Positions 16,338 through 25,701 of a stretch of 64,000 bases of DNA are shown here, piece after piece. Source of the DNA: Canibacter zhuwentaonis (GTDB lineage Bacteria; Actinomycetota; Actinomycetes; Actinomycetales; Microbacteriaceae); contig NZ_JAHDSZ010000001.1 in the NCBI RefSeq assembly GCF_018531145.1, positions 248,001 to 312,000 of the forward strand, read 5' to 3'. The translations under genes and the position numbers were made by a program. Under the pieces are notes generated by a model. It worked only from the letters and a program-made list of their open reading frames with translations, had not been told where the DNA came from and did no database searches. Positions within the stretch are counted from its first letter, which is position 1; the number at the start of each line of letters is the position of its first letter.

Positions 16338-17681
16338 TTATTCTTCGGAGTTAACGCGGCTGTGAGTGCGCCGCCTGCGGCGTGGTGCGCCCTCGGCTGT
16401 ACCGGTTGTACGCGCCGCGGAGGTGTTGTTATCCGCCGTGTGGCTATTGCTGTTTGTTCCGTGAGTGTTGTGCCGTGAGCTGTTGGGTTTTGCTGCGGTG
16501 GTGATCCGCCCTTTTGTGCCCTTGGGAATATCAAGGTCGCTGAACAGGTGCGGTGATGACGAGTAGGTCTCTGGAGGTTCTGGAATTTCAAGCCCGAGAG
16601 CGCTGTTAATCAGCGCCCACTTATGCATTTCGTCCCAGTCAACGAGGGTCACTGCGATGCCCGTGTTGCCTGCGCGACCTGTGCGTCCGACGCGGTGCAG
16701 GTACGTTTCAGCGTCGTCTGGGGTGTTGAAATTGATAACGTGGGTTACATCATTAACATCGATGCCGCGCGCGGCAATATCGGTTGCGAGTAGCACTTTA
16801 CGAGTGCCGTTTTTGAACTTCGCCATCTCTTTTTCGCGCTGATCCTGCCCGAGATCGCCGTGTACGGCGGCGGTCGCAAAACCCCGATGGTTAAGCTCGA
16901 GCTGCAGGTTAGCTGCTTGCCGCTTGGTGCGCGTGAAAATAACGGTTTTTGCGACGTTATTTGCCCTGAGGATCCTGCCGATCAGCTCGGTTTTGTCGAG
17001 CTGGTGTGCGCGATAGATGATGTGCCTAATATTCGCCTGGGTGCGCCCCTCGTCAGGGTCAGTAGCGCGAATATGCACCGGATTACGCATAAAACGTTTA
17101 GCTAGCGTGACGATCGCATCGGGCATCGTGGCTGAGAAAAGCATGGTGTGGCGATCCGCTGGCACTGCCGCAAATAGTTTCTCAATATCGGGCAGAAACC
17201 CGAGATCCAGCATTTTATCGGCCTCGTCGAGCACCATGTGTGCAACATCGGCCAGGCGCAGAATCTTCTTGCCAATCAGGTCGAGCAGCCTGCCAGGCGT
17301 GCCAACAACCAGGTGTGTTCCCGCGGCCAGCTCGGCAGTTTGCGACTCGTACGCTTTGCCGCCGTAGATCGCCGCGATTTTAAGTTTGCGATGCTGCGCT
17401 GCCAAAACCAGGTCTTGATACACCTGCACCGCGAGCTCGCGCGTTGGCACAACAATTAGCGCCTTGAGGGTTGGTTTTGCGCCCAGTTCGATCATTTGCA
17501 CTAGTGGCAGCCCGAAACCGTATGTTTTGCCGGTGCCCGTTTTGGCCTGCCCGATTATGTCCTGCCTGCGGATCGCGAGCGGGATGGTCTGCTCTTGAAT
17601 CGGAAAAGCGGATGTGATGCCGCTCTCAGCTAGTGCCCGCGCGATATCGGTGTCGATTCCGAGTTCTGTAAAAGTTGTCAC
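16338..17681 (-). CDS. DEAD-box RNA helicase (RhlE type)
   Basis: A 447-residue ATP-dependent RNA helicase with complete motifs: Q motif FPIQEQTIPLAI, motif I AKTGTGKT (about 46-53), Ia PTRELAVQ, Ib TPGRLLD, II VLDEADKML (about 152-160), III FSATM, IV VIFTRTKRQA, V ATDIAARGIDV and VI HRVGRTGRAG. A basic, low-complexity tail (about 395-447, RRRRRTHSRVNSEE) probably aids RNA binding. It is in the same place as Rv3211 in mycobacteria, next to the ferritin-like gene. It likely serves ribosome assembly or mRNA turnover. The GTG start follows TGAGGA. Confidence 0.95.
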   Translation of the reverse strand: MTTFTELGIDTDIARALAESGITSAFPIQEQTIPLAIRRQDIIGQAKTGTGKTYGFGLPLVQMIELGAKPTLKALIVVPTRELAVQVYQDLVLAAQHRKLKIAAIYGGKAYESQTAELAAGTHLVVGTPGRLLDLIGKKILRLADVAHMVLDEADKMLDLGFLPDIEKLFAAVPADRHTMLFSATMPDAIVTLAKRFMRNPVHIRATDPDEGRTQANIRHIIYRAHQLDKTELIGRILRANNVAKTVIFTRTKRQAANLQLELNHRGFATAAVHGDLGQDQREKEMAKFKNGTRKVLLATDIAARGIDVNDVTHVINFNTPDDAETYLHRVGRTGRAGNTGIAVTLVDWDEMHKWALINSALGLEIPEPPETYSSSPHLFSDLDIPKGTKGRITTAAKPNSSRHNTHGTNSNSHTADNNTSAARTTGTAEGAPRRRRRTHSRVNSEE

Positions 17682-17780
17682 TGTGTCCTCATATGATAGT
17701 TTTCTGCTGAAGCAGTATTGGTGCAGTGTCGTAACTGCAAAATTATTGTGTAATATTGCACGCTGTAGAGCTGAACAATG

Positions 17781-17795
17781 TAAACTGGCGATGTG
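17781..17795 (+). promoter_or_regulatory. Leaderless-type -10 element of the ferritin-like gene
   Basis: TAAACT (17781-17786) is followed by six bases and the GTG start at 17793. No ribosome-binding site is visible. Confidence 0.5.
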
Positions 17796-18509
17796 TTTAA
17801 ATGGTTACATCACTTAAAAAAGCCTACGGCATCTAAGCAAAAATTGCACGCTAAAAACTCAGAAACTTTAATTCGTGTTGAACTTTCTGACTTTGCGCCC
17901 TCAATTACAGCGTTTTTGGGACTTAACGCGCTAGCACAGCTGACTATTTTTGAGGCCGCAACGCAGGGGGTTGTGAGCGCGCCGAGTTTGCAGGCGAAGG
18001 AGGCGCTAGCGGATATTGCGGCTGTTGCGCTGCAGAAACACGACCGGTTCAGTCGCGAGATTCGCAGGCGCGAATTGGAGCCGCACCTTGTGATGCAGCC
18101 CTATGCCGATGTCGTAGGAAGGTTTCAATCTCGGCTTGCCGTTAATGATTGGCATCAGCACGTGCTGGCTGTGTGGCTTGTAGGAGGTATTTTTGAGGGG
18201 TTTTTTAGACAGCTTGCAAAGGGTGTGAAAGACTCGTATCGCAAGGAAGCGATAGTTGTGCTCGAGGAAGATTCGGGCAGGGCGGCGCTACAGGAGCTGC
18301 TCTCGTACGAGATCGCAAACGACCCCACGCTCGCTGACAAACTGGCTTTGTGGGGACGTAGGCTGGTCGGTGACACCCTTTTGCTGGCGCAGGGAATACT
18401 GAGCCTGAGCGAGCACCGGGAGTTCAACGCGAATCTGATGGAGCCGGTTTTTACTGATCTAACCTCTGAGCATATGCGCAGAATGGACTCGTTGGGGCTT
18501 ACTGCCTAG
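17793..18509 (+). CDS. Ferritin-like fold protein (Rv3210c type)
   Basis: A 238-residue mostly helical protein that matches, by neighbourhood and features such as VVGRFQSRLAVNDWHQHVLAVWLVGG, the actinobacterial ferritin-like/MiaE-like family exemplified by Rv3210c. It lies between the RhlE helicase and DUF3107 genes as in mycobacteria. Acidic and His residues that could bind metal are present (FEAATQG, EPHLVMQ, EHREFNAN), but I do not see an unambiguous E-x-x-H pair set, so a diiron centre is not proven. The function is unknown. It starts with GTG, probably on a leaderless mRNA, and converges on the DUF3107 gene. Confidence 0.75.
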   Translation: MFKWLHHLKKPTASKQKLHAKNSETLIRVELSDFAPSITAFLGLNALAQLTIFEAATQGVVSAPSLQAKEALADIAAVALQKHDRFSREIRRRELEPHLVMQPYADVVGRFQSRLAVNDWHQHVLAVWLVGGIFEGFFRQLAKGVKDSYRKEAIVVLEEDSGRAALQELLSYEIANDPTLADKLALWGRRLVGDTLLLAQGILSLSEHREFNANLMEPVFTDLTSEHMRRMDSLGLTA

Positions 18510-18552
18510 AGGATGCTAGCCGGGGTCGTGCTTGCCTGTTAGCCTGGGCGCA

Positions 18553-18716
18553 TTTTAGCTGTTGGGGGTTTGTGCTTGACCGGTTGCTCGGGTTGCGTTT
18601 GACTTGCTGATGGCTGGTGTTTGGTCTGCTGGGGTTTGCGCATGATCCGCTTGGGATTGGTGCTTGATTATTGGGTTTTGTTATTGACCCGTGCGGAGCT
18701 TGTGATTGACCGGGCT
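18553..18716 (-). repeat. Seven-unit imperfect tandem repeat, 20-23 bp period
   Basis: Between two convergent genes the plus strand is rich in G and T and carries the hexamer TTGACC or a one- to three-base variant at 18576, 18599, 18621, 18642, 18664, 18684 and 18706. The spacings are 23, 22, 21, 22, 20 and 22. On the minus strand the unit reads approximately GGTCAAnCACAAnCCCnnGCA. The period is near two DNA turns, so all units face the same side of the helix. Frames through it contain stops, so it is not a coding repeat. Confidence 0.7.
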
Positions 18717-18721
18717 AGAAG

Positions 18722-18946
18722 CTAGCCAACAAAACCAATTTTACGTGATTCAACAGCGCCCAGCTGAATATAAGCAACCGACGAGCGCGTCACAATATAG
18801 GTGTTATTTTTAGTGTCTGTAAAGGTTACGGTTTCGGAGTTATTTTTGCACGCTTCCGCAAGCTGCTCTGAAATTGAGCTGTAATCTGCATCACTCTCAA
18901 AGGTGAGTTCTTTGGGGCTGTTGGTGATTCCGATGCTGATTTGCAA
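18722..18946 (-). CDS. DUF3107 family protein (TB9.4 type)
   Basis: A 74-residue protein that matches the DUF3107 family: MQISIGITNSPKELTFES at the start and SVAYIQLGAVESRKIGFVG at the end, equivalent to Rv3208A of mycobacteria. It is predicted as a small mixed alpha/beta domain. The function is unknown. It begins with TTG after a good GAGGAGA site. It lies upstream of adnA on the opposite strand, so the two diverge, and its 3' end faces the tandem repeat. Confidence 0.9.
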   Translation of the reverse strand: MQISIGITNSPKELTFESDADYSSISEQLAEACKNNSETVTFTDTKNNTYIVTRSSVAYIQLGAVESRKIGFVG

Positions 18947-19036
18947 GGTATTCTCCTCTTCTTAAAGCGATAATTTCATATTCCATAATAAATGGTGCAG
19001 TTAAGTGCTGTATTCAGCTTAAAATCCGGGCTTAAA

Positions 19037-19053
19037 AAAAAATTAGTGTCCTA
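19037..19053 (+). promoter_or_regulatory. 17-base motif shared with the DnaQ-like promoter (copy 1)
   Basis: The string AAAAAATTAGTGTCCTA stands just before the AGGGGG ribosome-binding site of adnA. An identical 17-mer is found upstream of the DnaQ-like exonuclease gene (53957-53973, minus strand). It does not resemble the actinobacterial LexA box (GAAC-N4-GTTC). Confidence 0.45.
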
Positions 19054-19063
19054 GGGGGTATGT

Positions 19064-22000
19064 ATGATTACAAGTGTGAAAAATAAGAGTTTTTGGTTCG
19101 AAGAGTTGGAGCTCAACACTGGGCAGCACGCGGTTGTTTACGGTGCTCCCGGTAGTGGTAAAACTGAGCTGGCACTGAAGGCGGCAGCACAGTTTAATGA
19201 TGGTGCGTTGATTCTAGCAAACAGCTCGGAGCAGAAAAAAATACTGGAGCAGCGAGCAGGTTCTGTGAGGATCATCGCCTCAGCTGCGGTCGCTGTAGCA
19301 ACAGTGGGGTCTTTTGCGCTTGATATTTTGAAGCAGGAGGCCGCGATAAACGGTGATCCTGTTCCGAGTCTAATACCTGCAGCTGCTCAAGATGAGCTGA
19401 TTAAAAAAGCGGTTGCAGATTTACAGTTAGCAGAGCTTGCAGAGCTGCAGGAAAACCCAAATTTCTGCACTGAAATACGGGATGTGTGGCGGGTTCTTGA
19501 TGAACGCAATATTTTAGGCGAATTGCCCGGTGACCTGCTCGACAGTGCTAACTTTTACGCTCCGCTGTGGCGAGCCGCAACAGCGGTTGTGCAGTGTTGC
19601 AGAGAGAGATTGGCAGGCAGCGGCACGTACACAGCAGATAGCATCGCGAATCGTGCGGCGCAGCTTATAAGCGAGCATCCGATGTCGCGTTTCAAGCTGC
19701 CAAAGCTAGTTCTTGTTGACGACGCGGCGGATCTACTGCGCACAGGAGAAAACCTTCTCGTTGCGCTCGCGCATAAGGGGGTTACAGTGTGGCTTTTTGC
19801 CGATCCTGACACAGCGTCTACGGTTTATAAGGGCGGTAACTCGCAGCTTATTATTGAGGCTGACAGGCTAAATCCTGTGTCACTAACTTCTGTTATGCCG
19901 AAGATCGATCGGGTGTATCTGCCAACTGTGCACAGGCAGGGTAGTGAGTTGCGTCGGGTGTGTGAGAAAATCAGCCAGCGCATTGGCGCTAGAAGAATTA
20001 TTGATCACCGCAAAGCCCTTGCTGCTGTTGATAGAGAGTCAGTTTTTAAACTGCACTTAGCAGCTTCAGATTCTGAGCGCATAAGCGCTATTGCTTATGA
20101 GTTACGGGCGGCTCGTCTGCTCAGGAAAACGCCGCTTGAATGGTCTGACATGATGGTTATTTGTCGCACCAGAAGCGAAGTTGAGAGGCTTGCTCGCGAG
20201 CTGAAAAACCGCGAGGTGTCAACGACTACGCTTGGCGGGGGTGTGATTCTTAAAAACTCTGCTATCGTGCGTGATCTTGTGACCATTTTAGAAACTGTGC
20301 TTTCTGAGTCGCAGTTTAGCGCAGAGCAAATTATTAGGCTATTATCAGGCCCCTTGTTTGGGGTGAGTATGCCCAAGCTGCGAAATTTGCAGGCGCATAT
20401 GCTGGCTGTTTATAACGCTGTCGAAGCTGATGCCGCAGAGGTAGATGCTCCAGCTAGTGGATATGTAAAGCTTAAATACAAAAATTCTGAGAAGGTGTTT
20501 GAGAATTTTATTGCTTCTAATGATATTGCGAATGTCACCTCTAAGATGGCATTTGATAATCGCGCATATCAGGCTTTGCTGCAACTGCGCACGATAATTA
20601 CGCAGACACGCAAACAAATTCCAACCCACACGGTGAGAGAAATGCTGTGGCAGATTTGGAGCGGGGCTGGCATAGTGGAAGAGCTACGCAATATGGCGCT
20701 CGGTTCGGATGCTATAGCTGCAAAATACGGGAATGAGATGCTGGATGCTGTATGCCAGCTTTTCCATGTTTTCAAGATGAACGAAACCGAGAGCACGGCG
20801 CTATCACCGCTAGATCTCTGTGCTCAGATTTTGCGCAGTGACACTCCGCAAACTAAGTTTATAAATGCATCCGCGCAGCAGGCTGTTATCGTCACCACAG
20901 CTAACAGCGTTGCAGGGCTCGAAGCTAAACTCGTGTGCGTTACGCAGTTGCAGTCGGGGCAGTGGCCAAACCTTAAAAAACAGGGCTCGATGTTTGCCAT
21001 ATCAGAGCTTACCTCGGCACTTGACGATGAAACAGCTGATGCTGCAGAACAAGATTACAGAACACAGGTTACGCACGACGAACTACGCCTATTCCTAATC
21101 TCGTGCTCACGCGCAAGCAGTGAATTGCACCTGTTTGCGATGAGCTCTGAGAGCGAAGCGCCGAGTCAGTTCTGGAATATTTTTGGCGGAGAAGAAAACG
21201 CTGACGAAGTATCACAACAAACTACTATAAAGAATGGTTTAACACTGCGTGATCGAGTGGCTAGTTTGCGTTATCAGCTTGAGCTTGACCCTGATAATAA
21301 CGAGGTTGCAGGGCAACTAGCTAGATTTGCGCTGCAGGGTGTGCCAGGCGCAAACCCTGCGGAGTGGTACGGCTATCTGCAGCCGAGCACTGCACGGGGT
21401 GTTTTGCCGAAAGAAAACCTTAGAATACCAGGAAGTAGGCTTGACAACATTGAAAGATGCCCGCTGGAAACCGTGTTTTATATTTTAAACGGCAAAACGA
21501 CTGATAATGCCAGGCTGCACGAGAATATTATTTTGCACGATTTAGTGGGCACGAAAGAGGATGAAGATACGCTTATGTCGCTGCGTAATCAGTTTATCGA
21601 GCGGATGTTTGAAATACTCCGCAACGATATTCCCGCTATTGGTGAACTTAAACACAGGGGAGTTAAAGAAAAATTTAACGATCAAGTTTTAAGCAAGTCT
21701 GTGGAAAAATTCAAAGGTAAAATACTGGCGAGTAACGCTGAATACAATTTGAGTGTTGATGGGGTAACCGTTTATGGCAGCGTAGACCTTGTTTTGGGTG
21801 ATTCAGACAGTGCCGGGAGTTCTAAGAATCTGGAGCTTGTGGATGTCAGCTCTAAGTCGAAGATCTCAGCCAAGGACAGTTATTTTCTTACCAGTATGAT
21901 AATAGCTGCAGCGGATGGCGCAATTGAAGGTATCTCAACGGATGATAAACAAGTGAGCGCTAAGTTCTTATACATATCGAAAGGGAAACTCGCAGAGCTC

Positions 22001-22252
22001 TCTAGAGAGTCTAAGAAATCTAAGGCTGCGGGTGAGGGAGCTGCCGAAACAGCTGAAAAGAACGGCGAGAAGCATCTGCGTGATGAATTTCACGCTTTTG
22101 TGCAAGAAGCGGCGAAAGCGTTAACGTCCAGAGAGGTCAAAGCTAAAACAGTTTCACACTGCGAACTGTATAGCTCTTATGGAATACGAGAATGTCAAAA
22201 ATTACTAATACCTGCTGTGAGCTGGCAGAATGAGCAGTACGATCAAAACTGA
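19064..22252 (+). CDS. adnA: AdnA-like subunit of the AdnAB helicase-nuclease, eroded motifs
   Basis: A UvrD-like motor fused to a RecB-type nuclease, 1062 residues, in the place of Rv3202c; AdnA and AdnB together resect double-strand breaks. Walker A is intact (GAPGSGKT, 27-34). Walker B reads VLVDDAADLL (about 216-225). Later motifs have drifted: motif III reads FADPDTASTVYKGG where DPDQ-x-I-x-x-F/W-R-G is usual, and motif VI reads LISCSRASSELHL where V-A-x-T-R-A-R is usual. In the nuclease domain GSVDLV keeps an Asp, but the D-x-K motif has become LVDVSSKSK and no Q-x3-Y helix follows. The usual cysteine cluster is incomplete (RCP, then C-x2-Y-x7-C). AdnA may thus be mainly structural. A GGGGG site precedes the ATG. 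The composition is more AT-rich than in flanking genes. Confidence 0.85.
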   Translation: MITSVKNKSFWFEELELNTGQHAVVYGAPGSGKTELALKAAAQFNDGALILANSSEQKKILEQRAGSVRIIASAAVAVATVGSFALDILKQEAAINGDPVPSLIPAAAQDELIKKAVADLQLAELAELQENPNFCTEIRDVWRVLDERNILGELPGDLLDSANFYAPLWRAATAVVQCCRERLAGSGTYTADSIANRAAQLISEHPMSRFKLPKLVLVDDAADLLRTGENLLVALAHKGVTVWLFADPDTASTVYKGGNSQLIIEADRLNPVSLTSVMPKIDRVYLPTVHRQGSELRRVCEKISQRIGARRIIDHRKALAAVDRESVFKLHLAASDSERISAIAYELRAARLLRKTPLEWSDMMVICRTRSEVERLARELKNREVSTTTLGGGVILKNSAIVRDLVTILETVLSESQFSAEQIIRLLSGPLFGVSMPKLRNLQAHMLAVYNAVEADAAEVDAPASGYVKLKYKNSEKVFENFIASNDIANVTSKMAFDNRAYQALLQLRTIITQTRKQIPTHTVREMLWQIWSGAGIVEELRNMALGSDAIAAKYGNEMLDAVCQLFHVFKMNETESTALSPLDLCAQILRSDTPQTKFINASAQQAVIVTTANSVAGLEAKLVCVTQLQSGQWPNLKKQGSMFAISELTSALDDETADAAEQDYRTQVTHDELRLFLISCSRASSELHLFAMSSESEAPSQFWNIFGGEENADEVSQQTTIKNGLTLRDRVASLRYQLELDPDNNEVAGQLARFALQGVPGANPAEWYGYLQPSTARGVLPKENLRIPGSRLDNIERCPLETVFYILNGKTTDNARLHENIILHDLVGTKEDEDTLMSLRNQFIERMFEILRNDIPAIGELKHRGVKEKFNDQVLSKSVEKFKGKILASNAEYNLSVDGVTVYGSVDLVLGDSDSAGSSKNLELVDVSSKSKISAKDSYFLTSMIIAAADGAIEGISTDDKQVSAKFLYISKGKLAELSRESKKSKAAGEGAAETAEKNGEKHLRDEFHAFVQEAAKALTSREVKAKTVSHCELYSSYGIRECQKLLIPAVSWQNEQYDQN

Positions 22253-22260
22253 GGAAAACA

Positions 22261-25200
22261 ATGAGTAAAGAAATTTTCACTCCTGAACAAATTGCCGAAT
22301 TATTAGCGGTTGACGAGCAGTCTGTTAAAAAACCCTCACAAGAACAGAAAAAAATCATCACAGCAGAGCTTGGCGCGCAGTATCTTGTGATGGCTGGAGC
22401 GGGTTCCGGTAAAACCGAAACACTGTCACAGCGTGTGCTCTGGCTTGTTGTTAACGGGTATGTTAAACCCACAGAAATTTTAGGACTGACCTTTGCAAAC
22501 AAAGCAAAAAAAGAACTTAGCGAGAGGTTACAAACCAGACTCGCGTTGTTTATAACTAACGCGAGTGATCGTGCAAGCGGTCTTAACGGTGAGCAAAAGG
22601 CACGAGTTGATGAGCTAGCGAAACTAAAGTTTGCCGAAGGCTTTAACCTGCCCGATGTTTTCACCTATGATGCTTTTGCAGGGTCTCTTATATCAGAGTT
22701 CGGAGGAAACGTAGGGCTGCGCTCGAATATGAATATTATTTCAGAGTCGCAAGCGCAAATGCTCGCCTATAAAATGCTGAAAAAAATTGACCACTCTTTA
22801 CTAATAAATCTGGGTGATTCAAACACCGATGAGATTATTAAAAATATCGTCAAGCTTGAAGAAACAATGACGAATAACGATAGCGATGAGGAGATAGTTT
22901 CTGCGGAGATTACGAAGCTTGTTAAGTTACTTGAAGGTCTAACAACAGGTGCCAATACCAGGACAGCGCAAGGCAAGCGGGATGAAGTGGTTGCTGACAT
23001 TACCTATACTAAAAACCTACTTCCGCTCGTTGCTGAATACCGGGCTTTCAAACGCAAAAACAATATGTTCCGGTTCTCGGATCAGATGGCAACTGCAAAA
23101 AAGATCTTCGATAAGAGCGAACACGCCTTAAACACTATTAGGAATCGTTATCGGGTTGTTTTACTTGATGAAGTGCAAGACACCTCAGCCGGGCAGACGG
23201 AGCTCTTGTCGAAAATATTCAGCGGGCTCACTGTTATGGGTGTGGGGGATCCACACCAGTCTATTTACAGCTGGCGCGGAGCATCCGCCGATAGTATGTC
23301 CAAATTTCTGGAGCACTATCGCGGTGATAAGCAGCTGCTCGGCAAGCAGTTTAGTATTTCCACCAGCTGGCGTAACTCTGAGAAGGTTTTAGAGGTTGCT
23401 AATCTAATTGCAGCCCCTCTTAGGAAACTTGTCAATGTTAATTCTGAAATGAAAATGGACGTGAAAAAGCTTAAGGCTGCGCCAAATGCTGAAGCGGGCA
23501 GTGTTGAATGTGAAATTTACGAAACTTCTGTTGAAGATGTTCAAAACACTGCTAAAAAAATCAAAAAGTTGCGTGACCTGGCTGCTGCTGAAGGCAAAGA
23601 ACCTCCTACCATTGCAATTTTGTGCAGGAATAATGATCCGCTGCCTAACTATCAAAAGGAGTTACAAAAAATCGGAGTGCCAGCAGTGGTAGTTGGTAGC
23701 GGCGGGATGCTGGCTACTCCTGAAATCATGGACTTGCTGTCGATGCTTAGAATCCTCAGCGACTCAGATGCTAGCAGTGCGCTTATTAGAATACTAGAGG
23801 GTCCGCGCTATCGCATAGGTTTAGGTGATTTAGCAGAGCTAACTAATTTCGCCAGAGAGCTGCAAAAAGCAGATAGCAAACGCATACCGGAGAGTGTTGT
23901 AGACACTTCAAAGGAACACTATGAGCGTATTGTCACCAATGTGCTGGCACTTGACAGACTAGCTTCTTTAGATTCCGATTCCGAATTGCTGCAAGACTTT
24001 AGCGAAGAAGGGATTTTACGTTTACAACGAGCGGCGCAAGATTTCAGGGAGCTGCGGCGTTACACTACGGGATCTATTCCAGACTTAATCATGGCCTGCG
24101 TTGCGCATTTACGGCTTGATGTTGAGCTCCTGGCACACCCGAAGTTCCGGGATTTATCTACGGGGGAGGTTAAAATTGACCCACTAAGTAATATTAACGA
24201 TTTTGTGAGATTTGTTGAGGATTATTTGAGGGCGAATCCGGCTGCCGATTTAGTAGAAGTGCTACAGTGGATTGAGATTGCTCAGCGTGAAAATGATGAC
24301 CCCGACAAAAATATTGAAGTTAGTCGAGAAGCTGTGCAGCTGCTTACAGGGCATAAAGCAAAGGGACTTGAATGGGACTTCGTGTTCATGCCGGAAATGC
24401 TATATTTTGTTCCTCGGGAAACAAGCATCGGTGAATTAAAAAAAGCGAAGCTGCTACCGCAGCTTCGCAAAGACTCAGATTCAGATAGTGTGGCAGTGCC
24501 CGAGTTTAAGGGTATGAAGCGTATCGCAGATTTCATCAATTCAAATGGTTCGACAGGCAAGTATGCGGATTATATTGCCTCGGTGAAAGCAGAAAAAGTG
24601 CTAGAAAGACGTAGGCAGTTATACGTAATGATTACAAGGGCTAAAAAATCACTATTTTTATCCGGTAGTTTTTGGAAACCGGGCAGTGCCACAGCAAACA
24701 TGCGAGATAAGAAGGCTAGCCTTGCTTATCTAACCGAGATTGAAACAGTTATCGGCAATATTCAAAATAAAGAGACTAAATTAGATAAAAATCCTTTGCA
24801 TGACTCCGGTAAAGTGGTGTGGCCATTAAACCCGCTGGGATCTCGGGAAAACAAAATTAAAAAAGCCGGTGATGCAGTGGCTGAACTGTTAAACAAAGCT
24901 CGCAAGGGTTCGAGTGAGCCTCTAGCGAAGCTCAGCTTGTTAGACGAAGAGTTGCTACGCGAACACAAAGCCCGCAGCGCAGGCGTGCTTGATGTCAAGC
25001 CTCACGTTAATGCGTCGTCGTTTTATAAGCTGCAGGAGAACCCTAAAGAGTACTGGCGCAATAATCTGCGACCTGTTCCGGAAGCGCCGTCTCGCAGGGC
25101 TGATATCGGTAACAGATTCCATGAATGGGTTGAGCGGCAGTATACAACCGAGATAGGAAAGAGCCTTCAGATCTCAGGGCTTGAGACGCGAGAAGTGCCT

Positions 25201-25656
25201 CACCGTAGTGAGCTTAATTACGGCACTGAGCATCTTGAAAAGATGAAACAAAACTTTGCGGAATCAATCTGGGGCAATAAGCAGCCATTGCATCTGGAAC
25301 TGGCACTTGAGAATCCGTTTGCTGACTCATCTGTTAGATCAAGAATTGATGCGATCTACGAATGGGAAGACGATACTGAGCAAGAGAGCACAATTGAAAT
25401 TGTCGACTGGAAAACAGGTGCTTTGCCAGAAAACACTGGCAACAATATAGCCTCCGAGTTCCTGCAGCTGCAAATATATCGCCACGTGTACTCGCAGCAG
25501 TACGATGTTGCTCTTGAGCGGATTAACGCCACCCTGTTTTACGTTGCAGAAAACAGGGTCTATAAACTCAAAGACCTTCCGGCAGCAGAAATATTAAGCT
25601 TTGCAGAGCTTGAAGCTATATATTACGACCGCAGGAAGCAGGCTGCGGCAGAGTAA
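22261..25656 (+). CDS. adnB: AdnB subunit of the AdnAB helicase-nuclease
   Basis: A 1131-residue SF1A helicase plus RecB-family nuclease, partner of the gene 8 bases upstream and equivalent to Rv3201c. All helicase motifs are present: Q motif PSQEQKKII, I AGAGSGKT (about 45-52), Ia LTFANKAKKEL, II LLDEVQDTS (about 299-307), III VGDPHQSIYSWRGAS, V TGHKAKGLEWDFVF (about 696-709) and VI QLYVMITRAKKSL. The nuclease domain is also intact: GNRFHEWVERQ (about 950), RIDAIYEW, IVDWKTGALPE (about 1047) and LQLQIYRHVY. Known AdnAB complexes unwind and cut DNA ends to give single strands for strand exchange. AdnB is likely the active motor and nuclease here. The gene is AT-rich relative to its surroundings. 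Confidence 0.93.
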   Translation: MSKEIFTPEQIAELLAVDEQSVKKPSQEQKKIITAELGAQYLVMAGAGSGKTETLSQRVLWLVVNGYVKPTEILGLTFANKAKKELSERLQTRLALFITNASDRASGLNGEQKARVDELAKLKFAEGFNLPDVFTYDAFAGSLISEFGGNVGLRSNMNIISESQAQMLAYKMLKKIDHSLLINLGDSNTDEIIKNIVKLEETMTNNDSDEEIVSAEITKLVKLLEGLTTGANTRTAQGKRDEVVADITYTKNLLPLVAEYRAFKRKNNMFRFSDQMATAKKIFDKSEHALNTIRNRYRVVLLDEVQDTSAGQTELLSKIFSGLTVMGVGDPHQSIYSWRGASADSMSKFLEHYRGDKQLLGKQFSISTSWRNSEKVLEVANLIAAPLRKLVNVNSEMKMDVKKLKAAPNAEAGSVECEIYETSVEDVQNTAKKIKKLRDLAAAEGKEPPTIAILCRNNDPLPNYQKELQKIGVPAVVVGSGGMLATPEIMDLLSMLRILSDSDASSALIRILEGPRYRIGLGDLAELTNFARELQKADSKRIPESVVDTSKEHYERIVTNVLALDRLASLDSDSELLQDFSEEGILRLQRAAQDFRELRRYTTGSIPDLIMACVAHLRLDVELLAHPKFRDLSTGEVKIDPLSNINDFVRFVEDYLRANPAADLVEVLQWIEIAQRENDDPDKNIEVSREAVQLLTGHKAKGLEWDFVFMPEMLYFVPRETSIGELKKAKLLPQLRKDSDSDSVAVPEFKGMKRIADFINSNGSTGKYADYIASVKAEKVLERRRQLYVMITRAKKSLFLSGSFWKPGSATANMRDKKASLAYLTEIETVIGNIQNKETKLDKNPLHDSGKVVWPLNPLGSRENKIKKAGDAVAELLNKARKGSSEPLAKLSLLDEELLREHKARSAGVLDVKPHVNASSFYKLQENPKEYWRNNLRPVPEAPSRRADIGNRFHEWVERQYTTEIGKSLQISGLETREVPHRSELNYGTEHLEKMKQNFAESIWGNKQPLHLELALENPFADSSVRSRIDAIYEWEDDTEQESTIEIVDWKTGALPENTGNNIASEFLQLQIYRHVYSQQYDVALERINATLFYVAENRVYKLKDLPAAEILSFAELEAIYYDRRKQAAAE

Positions 25657-25701
25657 AATAAGATAGTCCGGTTACAAATTACTGCATAGCCGAGGTTGTG
25701 T

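Noticed and set aside
18553-18716. CRISPR array at the tandem repeat
   Set aside because: Units are contiguous, 20-23 bp, with no constant repeat and unique spacer alternation, and no cas genes are present.
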